A stretch of DNA of 64,000 bases, taken from NCBI RefSeq assembly GCF_001686985.1, contig NZ_CP015318.1, forward strand, positions 3,842,001 to 3,906,000. The letters run 5' to 3'. Below are positions 7,474 through 15,359 of this stretch, piece after piece. The notes beneath the pieces were generated by a model. That model was given only the letters and a program-made list of their open reading frames with translations, had not been told where the DNA came from and ran no database searches. The stretch's first letter is position 1. Every line of letters begins with the position of its first letter. Both the position numbers and the translations under genes were made by a program. Source of the DNA: Mesorhizobium amorphae CCNWGS0123. Its GTDB lineage: Bacteria > Pseudomonadota > Alphaproteobacteria > Rhizobiales > Rhizobiaceae.

Positions 7474-8541
7474 ATGCGGTTACCAGGCGTCGTCATTTTC
7501 TCGCTCGCGTCCCTGTGGCTTGCCGGCTGTTCGTCGACAGCAGGCGTCGATGCCCTGCAAATGCCGTCGAACGAGACGACCAGCTCCGTCGTACGGCCAA
7601 GCGTGCCCGTCGCGGCGGCCCCGGACACACCCGTACTTGCGCCCATGTCGGACGAGGCCGCACCAGTGGCCGACAATGCGCCGCCCTTTTCCCTGGCAGA
7701 GGAAGAAGAGACGATCGACGCGGACACACCGTTGCCGCAGGAGGCCATCGAGCCACCGGTCGAGCCGGTTGCCCTGGTGTCGCAGCCGAAGCGGCTGACA
7801 CGCGCGGCACCCCCTATGCTGGCTGGGCCGGTGACGCGCTACGGTTTCCGCGACGCCAAGCCGATCAATTTCGGTCGCGGGGCTTCGCCCCGGCACCTTG
7901 CCGTGCACGGCGTCGACGTCTCGCGCTGGCAGGGCAACGTGAACTGGGGCAAGCTGCGCGCCCAGGGCGCCAATTTCGCCTACATCAAGGCCACCGACGG
8001 CGGCGACCATCTCGATCCGATGTTCAGGACCAACTGGCGCAATGCCGATGCCGCCGGGCTGAAGCGCGGCGCCTATCACTTCTTCTACTGGTGCCGCACC
8101 GCCGGCGAGCAGGCCGACTGGTTCATCCGCAACGTGCCGAGGGTCGAGGGTGCGCTGCCGCCGGTGATCGATGTCGAGTGGAACGGCGAGTCCTCCTGCA
8201 AGCGGCGGCCGTCGCGCGCGACGGTGCAGGAGAAGATGCAGGTGTTCATGGACAAGCTGGAGCGACACTACGGCCAGCGACCCATCATCTACACCAGCCC
8301 CGATTTCTACCGCGACAATCTGCGCGGCGCCTTCCTGGATTACCCGTTCTGGCTGCGCGCGGTGGCGCGGCATCCATCAAAAGTCTATCCCGGCCGCAAA
8401 TGGTTGTTCTGGCAATATTCCGGCTCCGGCCTGTCGCACGGGGTGAGGGGCCGCATCGACCTCAACGTCTTCCATGGCGATGAGAGGCAGTGGCGTGCGT
8501 GGGCCGGTGGCAGCCGCCAGATGGTGGCCGACGCGGATTAG
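7474..8541 (+). CDS. GH25 family lysozyme-like lipoprotein
   Basis: A 355-residue lipoprotein: the lipobox LAGC places the acylated Cys at residue 19, followed by a 100-residue Pro/Ala/Val-rich linker. The C-terminal domain is glycoside hydrolase family 25. It carries VHGVDVSRWQGNVNW with the first acidic residue, FAYIKATDGGDHLDP, RGAYHFFYW, and IDVEWN with the catalytic DxE pair. GH25 enzymes cleave the MurNAc-GlcNAc bond of peptidoglycan. The anchor suggests an envelope location, perhaps for wall remodelling. ATG at 7474 is chosen because it gives a standard lipoprotein signal; a GTG at 7453 adds seven odd residues. The gene lies 178 bp after the BTLCP gene on the same strand. Confidence 0.9.
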   Translation: MRLPGVVIFSLASLWLAGCSSTAGVDALQMPSNETTSSVVRPSVPVAAAPDTPVLAPMSDEAAPVADNAPPFSLAEEEETIDADTPLPQEAIEPPVEPVALVSQPKRLTRAAPPMLAGPVTRYGFRDAKPINFGRGASPRHLAVHGVDVSRWQGNVNWGKLRAQGANFAYIKATDGGDHLDPMFRTNWRNADAAGLKRGAYHFFYWCRTAGEQADWFIRNVPRVEGALPPVIDVEWNGESSCKRRPSRATVQEKMQVFMDKLERHYGQRPIIYTSPDFYRDNLRGAFLDYPFWLRAVARHPSKVYPGRKWLFWQYSGSGLSHGVRGRIDLNVFHGDERQWRAWAGGSRQMVADAD

Positions 8542-8657
8542 AGGCGGCGCGCCTGCGTTCTGAAGTTTTGCGGCAAGTTTCAGCGTTTTTCTAACGATCC
8601 GCTCACCCTTTTCTTTAGCGGTCCGGCAACGCCCGATTGGTAACATCGGCGTGATCG

Positions 8658-8727
8658 TGCATGTCGTCCAGAAGCCATGCCCCTTGGCTTACCCCCAAGT
8701 GCGCAGCGGTTTTGAACAGCGACATGC
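8658..8727 (+). repeat. Palindromic repeat, TGCATGTCG-armed, long variant
   Basis: Arms TGCATGTCG (8658-8666) and CGACATGC (8720-8727) enclose GTGCGCAGCGGTTTTGA, as in the 53699-53745 copy. This copy carries about 23 extra bases with their own AAGCC/GGCTT hairpin. It lies just upstream of the DUF2314 gene. Confidence 0.6.
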
Positions 8728-8752
8728 TTCAACGCAATGGCGTGAGGGGTCG

Positions 8753-9295
8753 ATGCGCAATCCGGTTCTGGCAGTCGCTTTTGTGGCCGCTCTCGGCTAC
8801 GGGTTTTTCAACACGCTCGGCCATATGCCGAGCAACAAGCCGGTTACCATCCCGGAGGCGGCACCCGGTGCCTCACCGACGGCGCTGCGTCCGGTCCAGG
8901 AAAACGTCGTCGCCTACTATACCGGCGACGAAGCGATGCAGGCCGCCAAGAAGACCGGCCGCTCGACGCTGCCGCGTTTCCACGAACTGATCGCCGCCGG
9001 CACGCCCGGCACCTACACGGTGAAATTCCCGCTGACGCAGAACGGCGCCACCGAGCATATCTGGCTGCAGCTGCTCGGCTACAGCGACGGCACCTTCATC
9101 GGCCTGCTCGCCGACGAACCGGTCAACGGCAACAAATACAAGATCGGCGACAGGATGAAGGTGGCCGAAGCCGACGTCGAGGACTGGATGATCAGGAACG
9201 GGGGCGAAGTCTATGGCGGCTACACCACGCGCCAGGCGTTCGCCGACATGCCCAAGGAACAGGCCGCAAAATACGGCATCACCTTCAAGGATTGA
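8753..9295 (+). CDS. DUF2314 domain protein with N-terminal membrane anchor
   Basis: A 180-residue protein with one N-terminal hydrophobic segment (about residues 5-20, VLAVAFVAALGYGFF), acting as a signal anchor or uncleaved signal, and a DUF2314 domain. The domain shows TYTVKFPLTQNGATEHIWLQ, then GTFIGLLADEPVNGNKYKIG and the closing VEDWMIRNGGEVYGGYTTRQ. DUF2314 proteins have no established reaction. Start: ATG at 8753 with GAGGGG just upstream. The open frame extends further upstream to 8651, but that extension translates the palindromic repeat and is rejected. It is followed by a convergent LysR gene with 26 bp between stops. Confidence 0.78.
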   Translation: MRNPVLAVAFVAALGYGFFNTLGHMPSNKPVTIPEAAPGASPTALRPVQENVVAYYTGDEAMQAAKKTGRSTLPRFHELIAAGTPGTYTVKFPLTQNGATEHIWLQLLGYSDGTFIGLLADEPVNGNKYKIGDRMKVAEADVEDWMIRNGGEVYGGYTTRQAFADMPKEQAAKYGITFKD

Positions 9296-9321
9296 GGACC
9301 CGCGACCGCTGCCCTGAAAGC

Positions 9322-10236
9322 CTATCGGACCTCGCGCCTTTCGCGCTCGCGTATCTCCGCCGTCTGCGCCAGCACCCAGTCCCGGAACACTTTGATCTTG
9401 GGTGTGTTGCGGCGGCTTTCCAGGTGCACCAGCCAATAGCCATCGCCATCAGATCCAAGGACTTCGAATGGCTGTATCAACTGGCCCTTTGCCAGAAGGG
9501 CGCTGTAGATGTTGCGGGTGAGGATCGCGGCGCCCCGATCGGTCAGCGCCGCCATTGCATCGTAAGCCTGCGACCCCAGCGTCGGGCCCGCGATGACGCG
9601 ATCGGGCTCGAAGGGTACGCCGGCCGCCTCGAACCAGATTTTCCACCAGGGATCGTCGGCACAGCATAGCGCCACCTTGTAAAGATCCTCGGGGCGGTGG
9701 ATGCCGCCCACGCTCTCGGCCAGCCTCGGGCTGAGCATTGGCGTATAGTCTGCCTTGAACAGATAGTGAGCCGTCAGGCCGGGCCATTTTCCGGTGCCGG
9801 TGCGAATGCCGATATCCATGTCCTCGCGTGTGAAATCGGCCAGCCGGGACGATGTGTTGACCTTCACGGCAAGGTCGGGATGCATCAGCTGGAATGTTCC
9901 GAGCCATACGGCCAGCCAGTTCGAGGCAAACGTTTCCATGGTCGTCACCGACAGCACGCCGGTCGCTCCACCCTTCGTGGCGACCCAGGCATCCGCCAGG
10001 GCCGAGAAGGCGCCTGTTGCGTGCGGCGCCAACTGCTGTCCGGCCTCGGTCAGGGCGATCTGCCTTGTTTTTCTTATGAAAAGTGACGTTCCGGCGCGTT
10101 CTTCCAGCACCTTGATCTGATAGCTGGCCGCCGACTGTGTCATGCCGAGTTCTTCGGCCGCCTTGGTGAAGCTGCCCAGCCGCGCCGCGGCTTCAAAGAC
10201 GCGAATGGCCGCTAATGGCGGTAGCTCCCAACTCAT
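9322..10236 (-). CDS. LysR-family transcriptional regulator, GcvA-like
   Basis: A 304-residue LysR-type regulator. The N-terminal winged helix-turn-helix covers about residues 6-65 (LAAIRVFEAAARLGSFTKAA and the recognition helix MTQSAASYQIKVLEE). The substrate-binding domain follows and has the GcvA-like signatures DMDIGIRTGTGKWPGL and GAAILTRNIYSALLAKGQL. GcvA-type regulators respond to small metabolites, but the ligand here is unknown. The divergent gene at 10341 encodes a DUF1127 peptide and, behind it, a methyltransferase, which are candidate targets. The ribosome-binding site GGAGGA lies in the loop of a possible hairpin (10240-10258), which may tune translation. Confidence 0.88.
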   Translation of the reverse strand: MSWELPPLAAIRVFEAAARLGSFTKAAEELGMTQSAASYQIKVLEERAGTSLFIRKTRQIALTEAGQQLAPHATGAFSALADAWVATKGGATGVLSVTTMETFASNWLAVWLGTFQLMHPDLAVKVNTSSRLADFTREDMDIGIRTGTGKWPGLTAHYLFKADYTPMLSPRLAESVGGIHRPEDLYKVALCCADDPWWKIWFEAAGVPFEPDRVIAGPTLGSQAYDAMAALTDRGAAILTRNIYSALLAKGQLIQPFEVLGSDGDGYWLVHLESRRNTPKIKVFRDWVLAQTAEIRERERREVR

Positions 10237-10239
10237 GAC

Positions 10240-10258
10240 GCATCAGTCCTCCTGATGC
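10240..10258 (-). promoter_or_regulatory. Hairpin with Shine-Dalgarno in its loop, upstream of lysR-type gene
   Basis: Read on the minus strand, GCATCAG and CTGATGC enclose GAGGA, which is part of the Shine-Dalgarno sequence of the regulator gene. The same inverted repeat could instead be a LysR operator in the divergent promoter region. Confidence 0.4.
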
Positions 10259-10340
10259 ATGGTACGCGACGTTCGATTGGAAACCAAGGCCGGAAAACGG
10301 CATGCTTTGTCCATCAGATCGAACCCGAAAGGACACGGCA

Positions 10341-10505
10341 ATGACCACTCTGTACAACACGCTTCGTCGTCCGATGCTCGACCTCTTCATCGCGCCGTTC
10401 AGGCCCCGCAAACGCGGCCTGCTCGACCACCGTTCGCTGTCGGACCATTTCCTGCGCGATATCGGCATGCTCGATGGACATGTTCCTCCCGGAACCATTC
10501 GTTGA
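10341..10505 (+). CDS. DUF1127 small Arg-rich protein
   Basis: A 54-residue basic protein of the DUF1127 (YjiS-like) group. The diagnostic C-terminal piece is RSLSDHFLRDIGMLDGH, close to the family pattern L-x-D-x-G-(I/L)-x-R. Short DUF1127 proteins in Agrobacterium and Rhodobacter (for example CcaF1) bind RNA or affect phosphate and carbon metabolism, so an RNA-linked role is possible but unproven here. AAAGGA upstream of ATG 10341 supports the start. It lies divergent to the LysR gene and 36 bp before the methyltransferase, so the two plus-strand genes may be co-transcribed. Confidence 0.8.
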   Translation: MTTLYNTLRRPMLDLFIAPFRPRKRGLLDHRSLSDHFLRDIGMLDGHVPPGTIR

Positions 10506-10541
10506 GGAAGCTCTTTGACCATGGATGCAAGGGAGGAAAAG

Positions 10542-11150
10542 ATGGATGTGTCATCGGAGGCTCTGGCGAAGAGCCGGCAAACGATCAGTGCCTATGAGGA
10601 CTATGCCGAACGCTACGATGCGATCGTGCGGCATGTCCCCAACGAGCGAGAGCAGGCATCGCTGAAGCGTCTTGTGGCGATCGCCGGCACGAGCGGCCAG
10701 ATTCTGGAAGTTGGGTCCGGACCCGGATACGATGCCGACTTTCTCGAGACCCTGGGTGTCAGGGTTCGGCGCACCGACGCAACGAAGCGGTTTCTTGAGC
10801 TGCAGGCCGCGCGCGGCAAGCAGGGTGAGCTACTCGATCTCATCACCGATGATCTCGGCGGCCCCTACGACGCCGTCCTGGCCCTCTGTGTCCTGATCCA
10901 TGTGCCTCGCGACCAGACCGACCAGGTGCTTGCCAAGATTGCCCAGTCGCTGCGGCCAGGCGGCGCCTTCCTCGTCTCGATGCGCAATGGCGATGGCGAG
11001 ACGGGCGGCGAATATCACACGGTCTACTGGCGCAGGGACGACTTCGCGGCGCGGCTCGAAGCCGCCGGGCTGGTGCTTATCAGGGACGATTTCAACGTCG
11101 GCCGCGATCGCGAAGAATGGAACACGTTCCTGGCTGTGAAGCCGGCATGA
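10542..11150 (+). CDS. Class I SAM-dependent methyltransferase
   Basis: A 202-residue Rossmann-fold methyltransferase. Motif I is ILEVGSGPGYDADFL, the acidic post-I region is VRRTDATKRFLELQ, motif II is DAVLALCVLIHVP, and motif III is LRPGGAFLVSMRNGDGE. The substrate cannot be deduced; the family includes small-molecule and quinone methylases. ATG 10542 is preferred because GGGAGGAA stands directly before it; in-frame ATG 10521 and TTG 10515 lie upstream and would translate the ribosome site. The gene precedes the nrdJ terminator and converges with nrdJ. Confidence 0.85.
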   Translation: MDVSSEALAKSRQTISAYEDYAERYDAIVRHVPNEREQASLKRLVAIAGTSGQILEVGSGPGYDADFLETLGVRVRRTDATKRFLELQAARGKQGELLDLITDDLGGPYDAVLALCVLIHVPRDQTDQVLAKIAQSLRPGGAFLVSMRNGDGETGGEYHTVYWRRDDFAARLEAAGLVLIRDDFNVGRDREEWNTFLAVKPA

Positions 11151-11235
11151 CGCACCGCGGACTGTTGTGGTTTGCGCTGCTAGCCTTCTGTGGAGTGTTC
11201 CCTACCGCGCGTCATTCCCATCGCCCTTGGATCTA

Positions 11236-11270
11236 CCAAAAAATCGGCCCGATCTCACGACCGGGCCGAT
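11236..11270 (-). terminator. Rho-independent terminator of nrdJ
   Basis: On the minus strand ATCGGCCCG and CGGGCCGAT form a 9-bp stem with a 10-base loop, followed by TTTTTTGG. It lies 30 bp beyond the nrdJ stop. Confidence 0.9.
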
Positions 11271-11299
11271 GATGTTCCGTCTTAGCGGCTCAACTTTCC

Positions 11300-14200
11300 T
11301 CAGCTGCACCCGCTCGTAGAACCGCACGTATCGCACTTCTCGCAGGTGCCGTTCCGCACCATGGTGAAGTTGTGGCATTCCGAGCACTCGTTGCCGGTGT
11401 AGCCCTGCATCAGCGATTGCTGACGCCGGGTTGCGGCAAGCGCCTTCGCCTCGGCGGCTTCGTTTGCCGCTGCGTCGGTGAACAGCGCCGAAGCCCCCGA
11501 CGCCTCGTCGGCCGCCTCTTCATAGACGATGTCCTCGACCAGTTCCCGGGCCCGCTCCTCGTAGTCGCGCTTATAGGCGATGGCCTCGTCGCTGGCCGGC
11601 TTCAGCGCCAGCACGTTGGAACCCGAAAAGGCAGTCGGCGCGGCGCGGGCAGGGGCGGTGGTCGGCGCCGTGCCGCCAAAGCCCTTGGGCTCTGCGCTGG
11701 CGCCCGAGACCAGCTTGACCGGAGAAACGCCGCGGGTCAGGCCCTTCGAGAAGGGCGTTGCCTTGCCTTCGGTGATGCCGCGGCCGAGTGCCGTCTTGTC
11801 GAAATCCGACTGGTCGACATGGGCGAGGTCGTGGCGGCCGAGATAGGACACGGCAAGTTCACGGAACACGTAGTCGAGGATCGACGTGGCGTTCTTGATC
11901 GCATCGTTGCCCTGCACCATGCCGGCCGGCTCGAACTTGGTGAAGGTGAAGGCCTCGACAAATTCTTCGAGCGGCACGCCATATTGCAGGCCGAGCGAGA
12001 TGGCGATGGCGAAATTGTTCATCATCGCGCGGAAGGCGGCACCTTCCTTGTGCATGTCGATGAAGATCTCGCCGATACGACCATCGTCGAATTCGCCGGT
12101 CCTGAGATAGACCTTGTGACCACCGACGACCGCCTTCTGGGTGTAGCCCTTGCGGCGGTTCGGCAGCTTTTCACGGTCGCGATAGAGACGCTCGACGACG
12201 CGTTCGACGATCTTCTCCGTCACCTGCACCGCGCGCTGTGCGGCCGGTGCCTGGATCAGCTGCTCGACCGCATCGTCCTCGTCCTCCTCGCCATCGGCGA
12301 GCAGCGAGGAATTGAGCGGCTGCGACAGTTTCGAGCCGTCGCGATAGAGCGCGTTGGCCTTCAGCGCCAGCTTCCACGACAGCATGTAGGCGCCTTTGGC
12401 GTCTTCCACTGTCGCTTCGTTCGGCATGTTGATGGTCTTGGAGATGGCGCCGGAGATGAAGGGCTGCGCCGCCGCCATCATCAATATGTGGCTGTTGATC
12501 GACAGCGAGCGCTTGCCGATCTTGCCGCAAGGGCTGGCGCAGTCGAACACCGCCAGGTGCTCGGCCTTCAGGAACGGCGCGCCTTCCAGCGTCATCGCGC
12601 CGCATACATGGATGTTGGCGGCCTCGATGTCCTTCTTGGCGAAGCCCAGCGCCGGCAGGATCTCGAACGAGAAATCGTTGAGCTGCTCATCCGTGAACCC
12701 AAAAGTCTCCTTCACCCAGTCGGCGCCCAGCGTCCACTGGTTGAAGACGAACTTGATGTCGAAGGCCGACTTCAGCGCCGCATTCAGCGCCGCGATCTTG
12801 TCGTCCGAAAAACCCTTGGCCTTGAGCGAGCCGGGGTTGATGCCGGGCGCCTGGTTGAGGTTGCCGTGGCCGACCGCATAGGCCTCGATCTCGGCGATCT
12901 GGCTCTCGGAATAGCCGAGCGTGCGCAGCGCTTCCGGCACGGCGCGGTTGATGATCTTGAAGTAGCCGCCGCCGGCGAGCTTCTTGAACTTCACCAGAGC
13001 GAAGTCGGGCTCGATGCCGGTGGTGTCGCAATCCATGACCAGGCCGATCGTGCCGGTCGGCGCGATCACCGTTGCCTGCGCATTGCGGTAGCCATGCTCC
13101 TCGCCGAGCTCGATGGCGCGGTCCCAGGCGGCCTTGGCGTGTTCGGCAAGCGCCTGCTGCTTGAGGTCGGAAGCAACCAGCGGCACCGGATTGACGGCCA
13201 GCTTCTCGTAACCGTCCTTGTCGCCATAGGCGGCGCGGCGGTGGTTGCGCATGACGCGCAGCATGTTCTGGGCGTTGCGGTCATAGTCGGGGAAGGCGCC
13301 GAGTTCGGACGCCATCTCGGCCGACGTGGCGTAGGCAGTACCGGTCATGATCGCGGTGAGCGCGGCGCAGATGGCGCGGCCCTCGTCGGAGTCATAGGGG
13401 ATGCCCGAGGTCATCAGCAGGCCGCCGATATTGGCGTAGCCGAGGCCCAGCGTGCGGTATTCGTAGGAAAGCTTGGCGATCTCCTTCGACGGGAACTGCG
13501 CCATCATCACCGAGATTTCAAGTACGATGGTCCACAGCCGCACCGTGTGCTCGTAGGCGGCGATGTCGATCGTGCCGTCGGCGTTGCGGTAGGGCAAAAG
13601 GTTGATCGAGGCGAGGTTGCAGGCCGTGTCGTCGAGGAACATGTATTCCGAGCACGGGTTGGAGGCCCGGATCGCACCGGCCGACGCGCAGGTGTGCCAG
13701 TCGTTCATCGTCGTGTTGAAATGCAGGCCCGGATCGGCCGATGCCCAAGCGGCATAGCCGATCTTTTCCCAGAGATCCCTGGCCTTCAGCGTCTTCAGCA
13801 CCTTGCCGTCCTTGCGGGCGGTCAGCTGCCAGTCGCCATCCTGCTCGACGGCGCGCAGGAAATTGTCCTTCAGCGAAACCGAGTTGTTGGAGTTCTGGCC
13901 GGAAACGGTGAGGTAGGCGTCGGAATCCCAGTCGGTGTCGTAAGTTTTGAACGACATCGACGTGTAGCCTTGCTTGGCGAACTGGATGACCCGGTAGATG
14001 TAGTTCTCCGGCACCGCGTCCTTCTTGGCCAGCTTGATCTCACGCTTCAGCGCGGTGTTGATCGCCGGGTCGAAGCAGTCGTCGTCATGGCCTTCGCAGT
14101 TGACGCAGGCCTTCATGATCGCTTCGAGATGCTTCTTGACCATCTTCGAGCCGGTGACCAGCGAGGCGACCTTCTGCTCCTCATTGACCTTCCAGTCGAT

Positions 14201-15079
14201 GAATTCCTCGATATCGGGGTGGTCGGCATCGACGATGACCATCTTGGCGGCGCGGCGCGTCGTGCCGCCTGACTTGATGGCGCCCGCCGCGCGGTCGCCG
14301 ATCTTGAGGAAACTCATCAGGCCGGACGAGCGGCCGCCGCCGGACAGCTTTTCGCCTTCGCCGCGCAGGAACGAGAAGTTGGAGCCGGTGCCCGAGCCGT
14401 ACTTGAACAGGCGCGCTTCGCGCACCCAAAGGTCCATGATGCCGCCTTCGTTGACGAGATCGTCCTGCACGCCCTGGATGAAGCAGGCATGCGGCTGCGG
14501 ATGCTCGTAGGAGGACTTCGACTTGGTCAGCTTGCCGGTGAACGGGTCGACATAGAAGTGGCCCTGGCTCGGACCGTCGATGCCATAGGCCCAATGCAGG
14601 CCGGTGTTGAACCACTGCGGCGAGTTCGGCGCCACGCGCTGGGTGGCCAGCATATAGGCAAGCTCGTCGCGGAAGGTGCGCGCGTCGTCCTCGGACTTGA
14701 AGTAGCCGCCCTTGTAACCCCAATAGGTCCAGGTGCCGGCAAGACGGTCGAAGACCTGGCGGGCGTCGATTTCGGAGCCATAACGCTCTGCCTCGGGGAG
14801 CTTGGCCAGTTCCGCCTCGTCGGCGACGGAGCGCCACAGGAAGGAGGGAACGTCGTTCTCCTCGACCTTCTTCAGGCGCGCCGGAACGCCGGCCTTGCGG
14901 AAATATTTCTGCGCCAGGATGTCAGCCGCGACCTGGGAGAACTGCGCCGGCACATCGATATTGTCCAAGCGGAACACCACCGAGCCATCCGGATTCTTGA
15001 TCTCCGAAAGCGCCTTGCGGAATTCGATCTCCGCGTAAGCTGATTGCCCTTGCTTGGTGAAACGACGCTCGATGCGCAT
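11300..15079 (-). CDS. nrdJ: Vitamin B12-dependent (class II) ribonucleoside-diphosphate reductase
   Basis: A 1259-residue adenosylcobalamin-dependent ribonucleotide reductase that makes deoxyribonucleotides regardless of oxygen. Clear motifs are the substrate region FNTGLHWAYGI, the specificity segment KYGSGTGSNFSFLRGEGE, the active-site stretch ASNPCSEYMFLDDTACNLAS, and VIAPTGTIGLVMDCDTTGIE. The C-terminus ends in the redox Cys motif CSECHNFTMVRNGTCEKCDTCGSTSGCS read in two parts (CSEC...CEKCDTC). The length matches the long alphaproteobacterial form. ATG 15079 follows AAGGGA. No B subunit or cobalamin gene is adjacent. Upstream lie a predicted promoter, two NrdR-box-like sites and a leader of about 230 nt; a strong terminator follows the gene. 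Confidence 0.97.
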   Translation of the reverse strand: MRIERRFTKQGQSAYAEIEFRKALSEIKNPDGSVVFRLDNIDVPAQFSQVAADILAQKYFRKAGVPARLKKVEENDVPSFLWRSVADEAELAKLPEAERYGSEIDARQVFDRLAGTWTYWGYKGGYFKSEDDARTFRDELAYMLATQRVAPNSPQWFNTGLHWAYGIDGPSQGHFYVDPFTGKLTKSKSSYEHPQPHACFIQGVQDDLVNEGGIMDLWVREARLFKYGSGTGSNFSFLRGEGEKLSGGGRSSGLMSFLKIGDRAAGAIKSGGTTRRAAKMVIVDADHPDIEEFIDWKVNEEQKVASLVTGSKMVKKHLEAIMKACVNCEGHDDDCFDPAINTALKREIKLAKKDAVPENYIYRVIQFAKQGYTSMSFKTYDTDWDSDAYLTVSGQNSNNSVSLKDNFLRAVEQDGDWQLTARKDGKVLKTLKARDLWEKIGYAAWASADPGLHFNTTMNDWHTCASAGAIRASNPCSEYMFLDDTACNLASINLLPYRNADGTIDIAAYEHTVRLWTIVLEISVMMAQFPSKEIAKLSYEYRTLGLGYANIGGLLMTSGIPYDSDEGRAICAALTAIMTGTAYATSAEMASELGAFPDYDRNAQNMLRVMRNHRRAAYGDKDGYEKLAVNPVPLVASDLKQQALAEHAKAAWDRAIELGEEHGYRNAQATVIAPTGTIGLVMDCDTTGIEPDFALVKFKKLAGGGYFKIINRAVPEALRTLGYSESQIAEIEAYAVGHGNLNQAPGINPGSLKAKGFSDDKIAALNAALKSAFDIKFVFNQWTLGADWVKETFGFTDEQLNDFSFEILPALGFAKKDIEAANIHVCGAMTLEGAPFLKAEHLAVFDCASPCGKIGKRSLSINSHILMMAAAQPFISGAISKTINMPNEATVEDAKGAYMLSWKLALKANALYRDGSKLSQPLNSSLLADGEEDEDDAVEQLIQAPAAQRAVQVTEKIVERVVERLYRDREKLPNRRKGYTQKAVVGGHKVYLRTGEFDDGRIGEIFIDMHKEGAAFRAMMNNFAIAISLGLQYGVPLEEFVEAFTFTKFEPAGMVQGNDAIKNATSILDYVFRELAVSYLGRHDLAHVDQSDFDKTALGRGITEGKATPFSKGLTRGVSPVKLVSGASAEPKGFGGTAPTTAPARAAPTAFSGSNVLALKPASDEAIAYKRDYEERARELVEDIVYEEAADEASGASALFTDAAANEAAEAKALAATRRQQSLMQGYTGNECSECHNFTMVRNGTCEKCDTCGSTSGCS

Positions 15080-15307
15080 TGGTCCGATCCCTTTTGTCTA
15101 TATATAGCGCTTTTCCCCAGGGATTTCTGCCCCCAAAGCGAAACGCGCAGTCCGCCGTTGGCCGACGTCTTGACAACGCCGGCATCTCCTTTCGCAGCTT
15201 CCGCCCGTCCTGCCGGCCAGACTTCTTGCGAAGCGCCTGTCCAACCCACTGGCGACCCCTGCGGGTCCCTCAAATCTGAAACTTTTTGCTCGATTCCCCC
15301 GATCGAG
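15080..15307 (-). other. Long 5' leader of nrdJ (about 228 nt)
   Basis: If transcription starts a few bases below the predicted -10 (15315-15320), the nrdJ message has a 5' untranslated region of about 228 nt. It is GC-rich with local hairpins such as GACCC-GCAG-GGGTC near 15253-15266. I see neither the B12-box GCCACTG...GGGAAG arrangement nor another known riboswitch. Open frames on both strands here have no ribosome site and no recognisable protein. Confidence 0.45.
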
Positions 15308-15312
15308 GAATT

Positions 15313-15328
15313 TCACATTATCTAGCGC
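15313..15328 (-). promoter_or_regulatory. Degenerate NrdR box overlapping the -10
   Basis: On the plus strand, TCACATTATCTAGCGC agrees at about 11 of 16 positions with the NrdR-box pattern acaCwAtATaTwGtgt, including the central C, AT, T and G. It overlaps the predicted -10 TAATGT of nrdJ and starts exactly 31 bp from the second box, a usual spacing of paired NrdR boxes. Confidence 0.55.
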
Positions 15329-15343
15329 CGAACCTGCCTGCAA
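15315..15343 (-). promoter_or_regulatory. Predicted sigma-70-type promoter of nrdJ
   Basis: On the minus strand: -35 TTGCAG (15338-15343), 17-base spacer, -10 TAATGT (15315-15320). One NrdR-like box overlaps the -10 and the other abuts the -35, so repression by steric block is expected. Confidence 0.6.
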
Positions 15344-15359
15344 ACACTAAATATAGTGT
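15344..15359 (-). promoter_or_regulatory. NrdR box, strong match
   Basis: ACACTAAATATAGTGT matches the NrdR-box pattern acaCwAtATaTwGtgt at 15 of 16 positions and contains the inverted repeat ACACTA/TAGTGT. NrdR is the zinc-finger/ATP-cone repressor of ribonucleotide reductase genes; its own gene is not in this window. Confidence 0.75.

Noticed and set aside
8651..8752. 34-residue N-terminal extension of the DUF2314 protein
   Set aside because: It translates a palindromic repeat; ATG 8753 gives a normal membrane anchor.
11147..11272. 41-residue frame overlapping the methyltransferase stop (ATGA) with a hydrophobic stretch
   Set aside because: It reads through the nrdJ terminator hairpin and has no ribosome site of its own.
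11372..14272. 966-residue plus-strand open frame opposite nrdJ
   Set aside because: Low-complexity Arg/Val/Asp/His-rich translation typical of antisense frames in GC-rich genes; nrdJ motifs are unmistakable on the other strand.
15080..15300. Cobalamin riboswitch before nrdJ
   Set aside because: I looked for the B12-box and adjacent conserved elements on the minus strand and did not find them.
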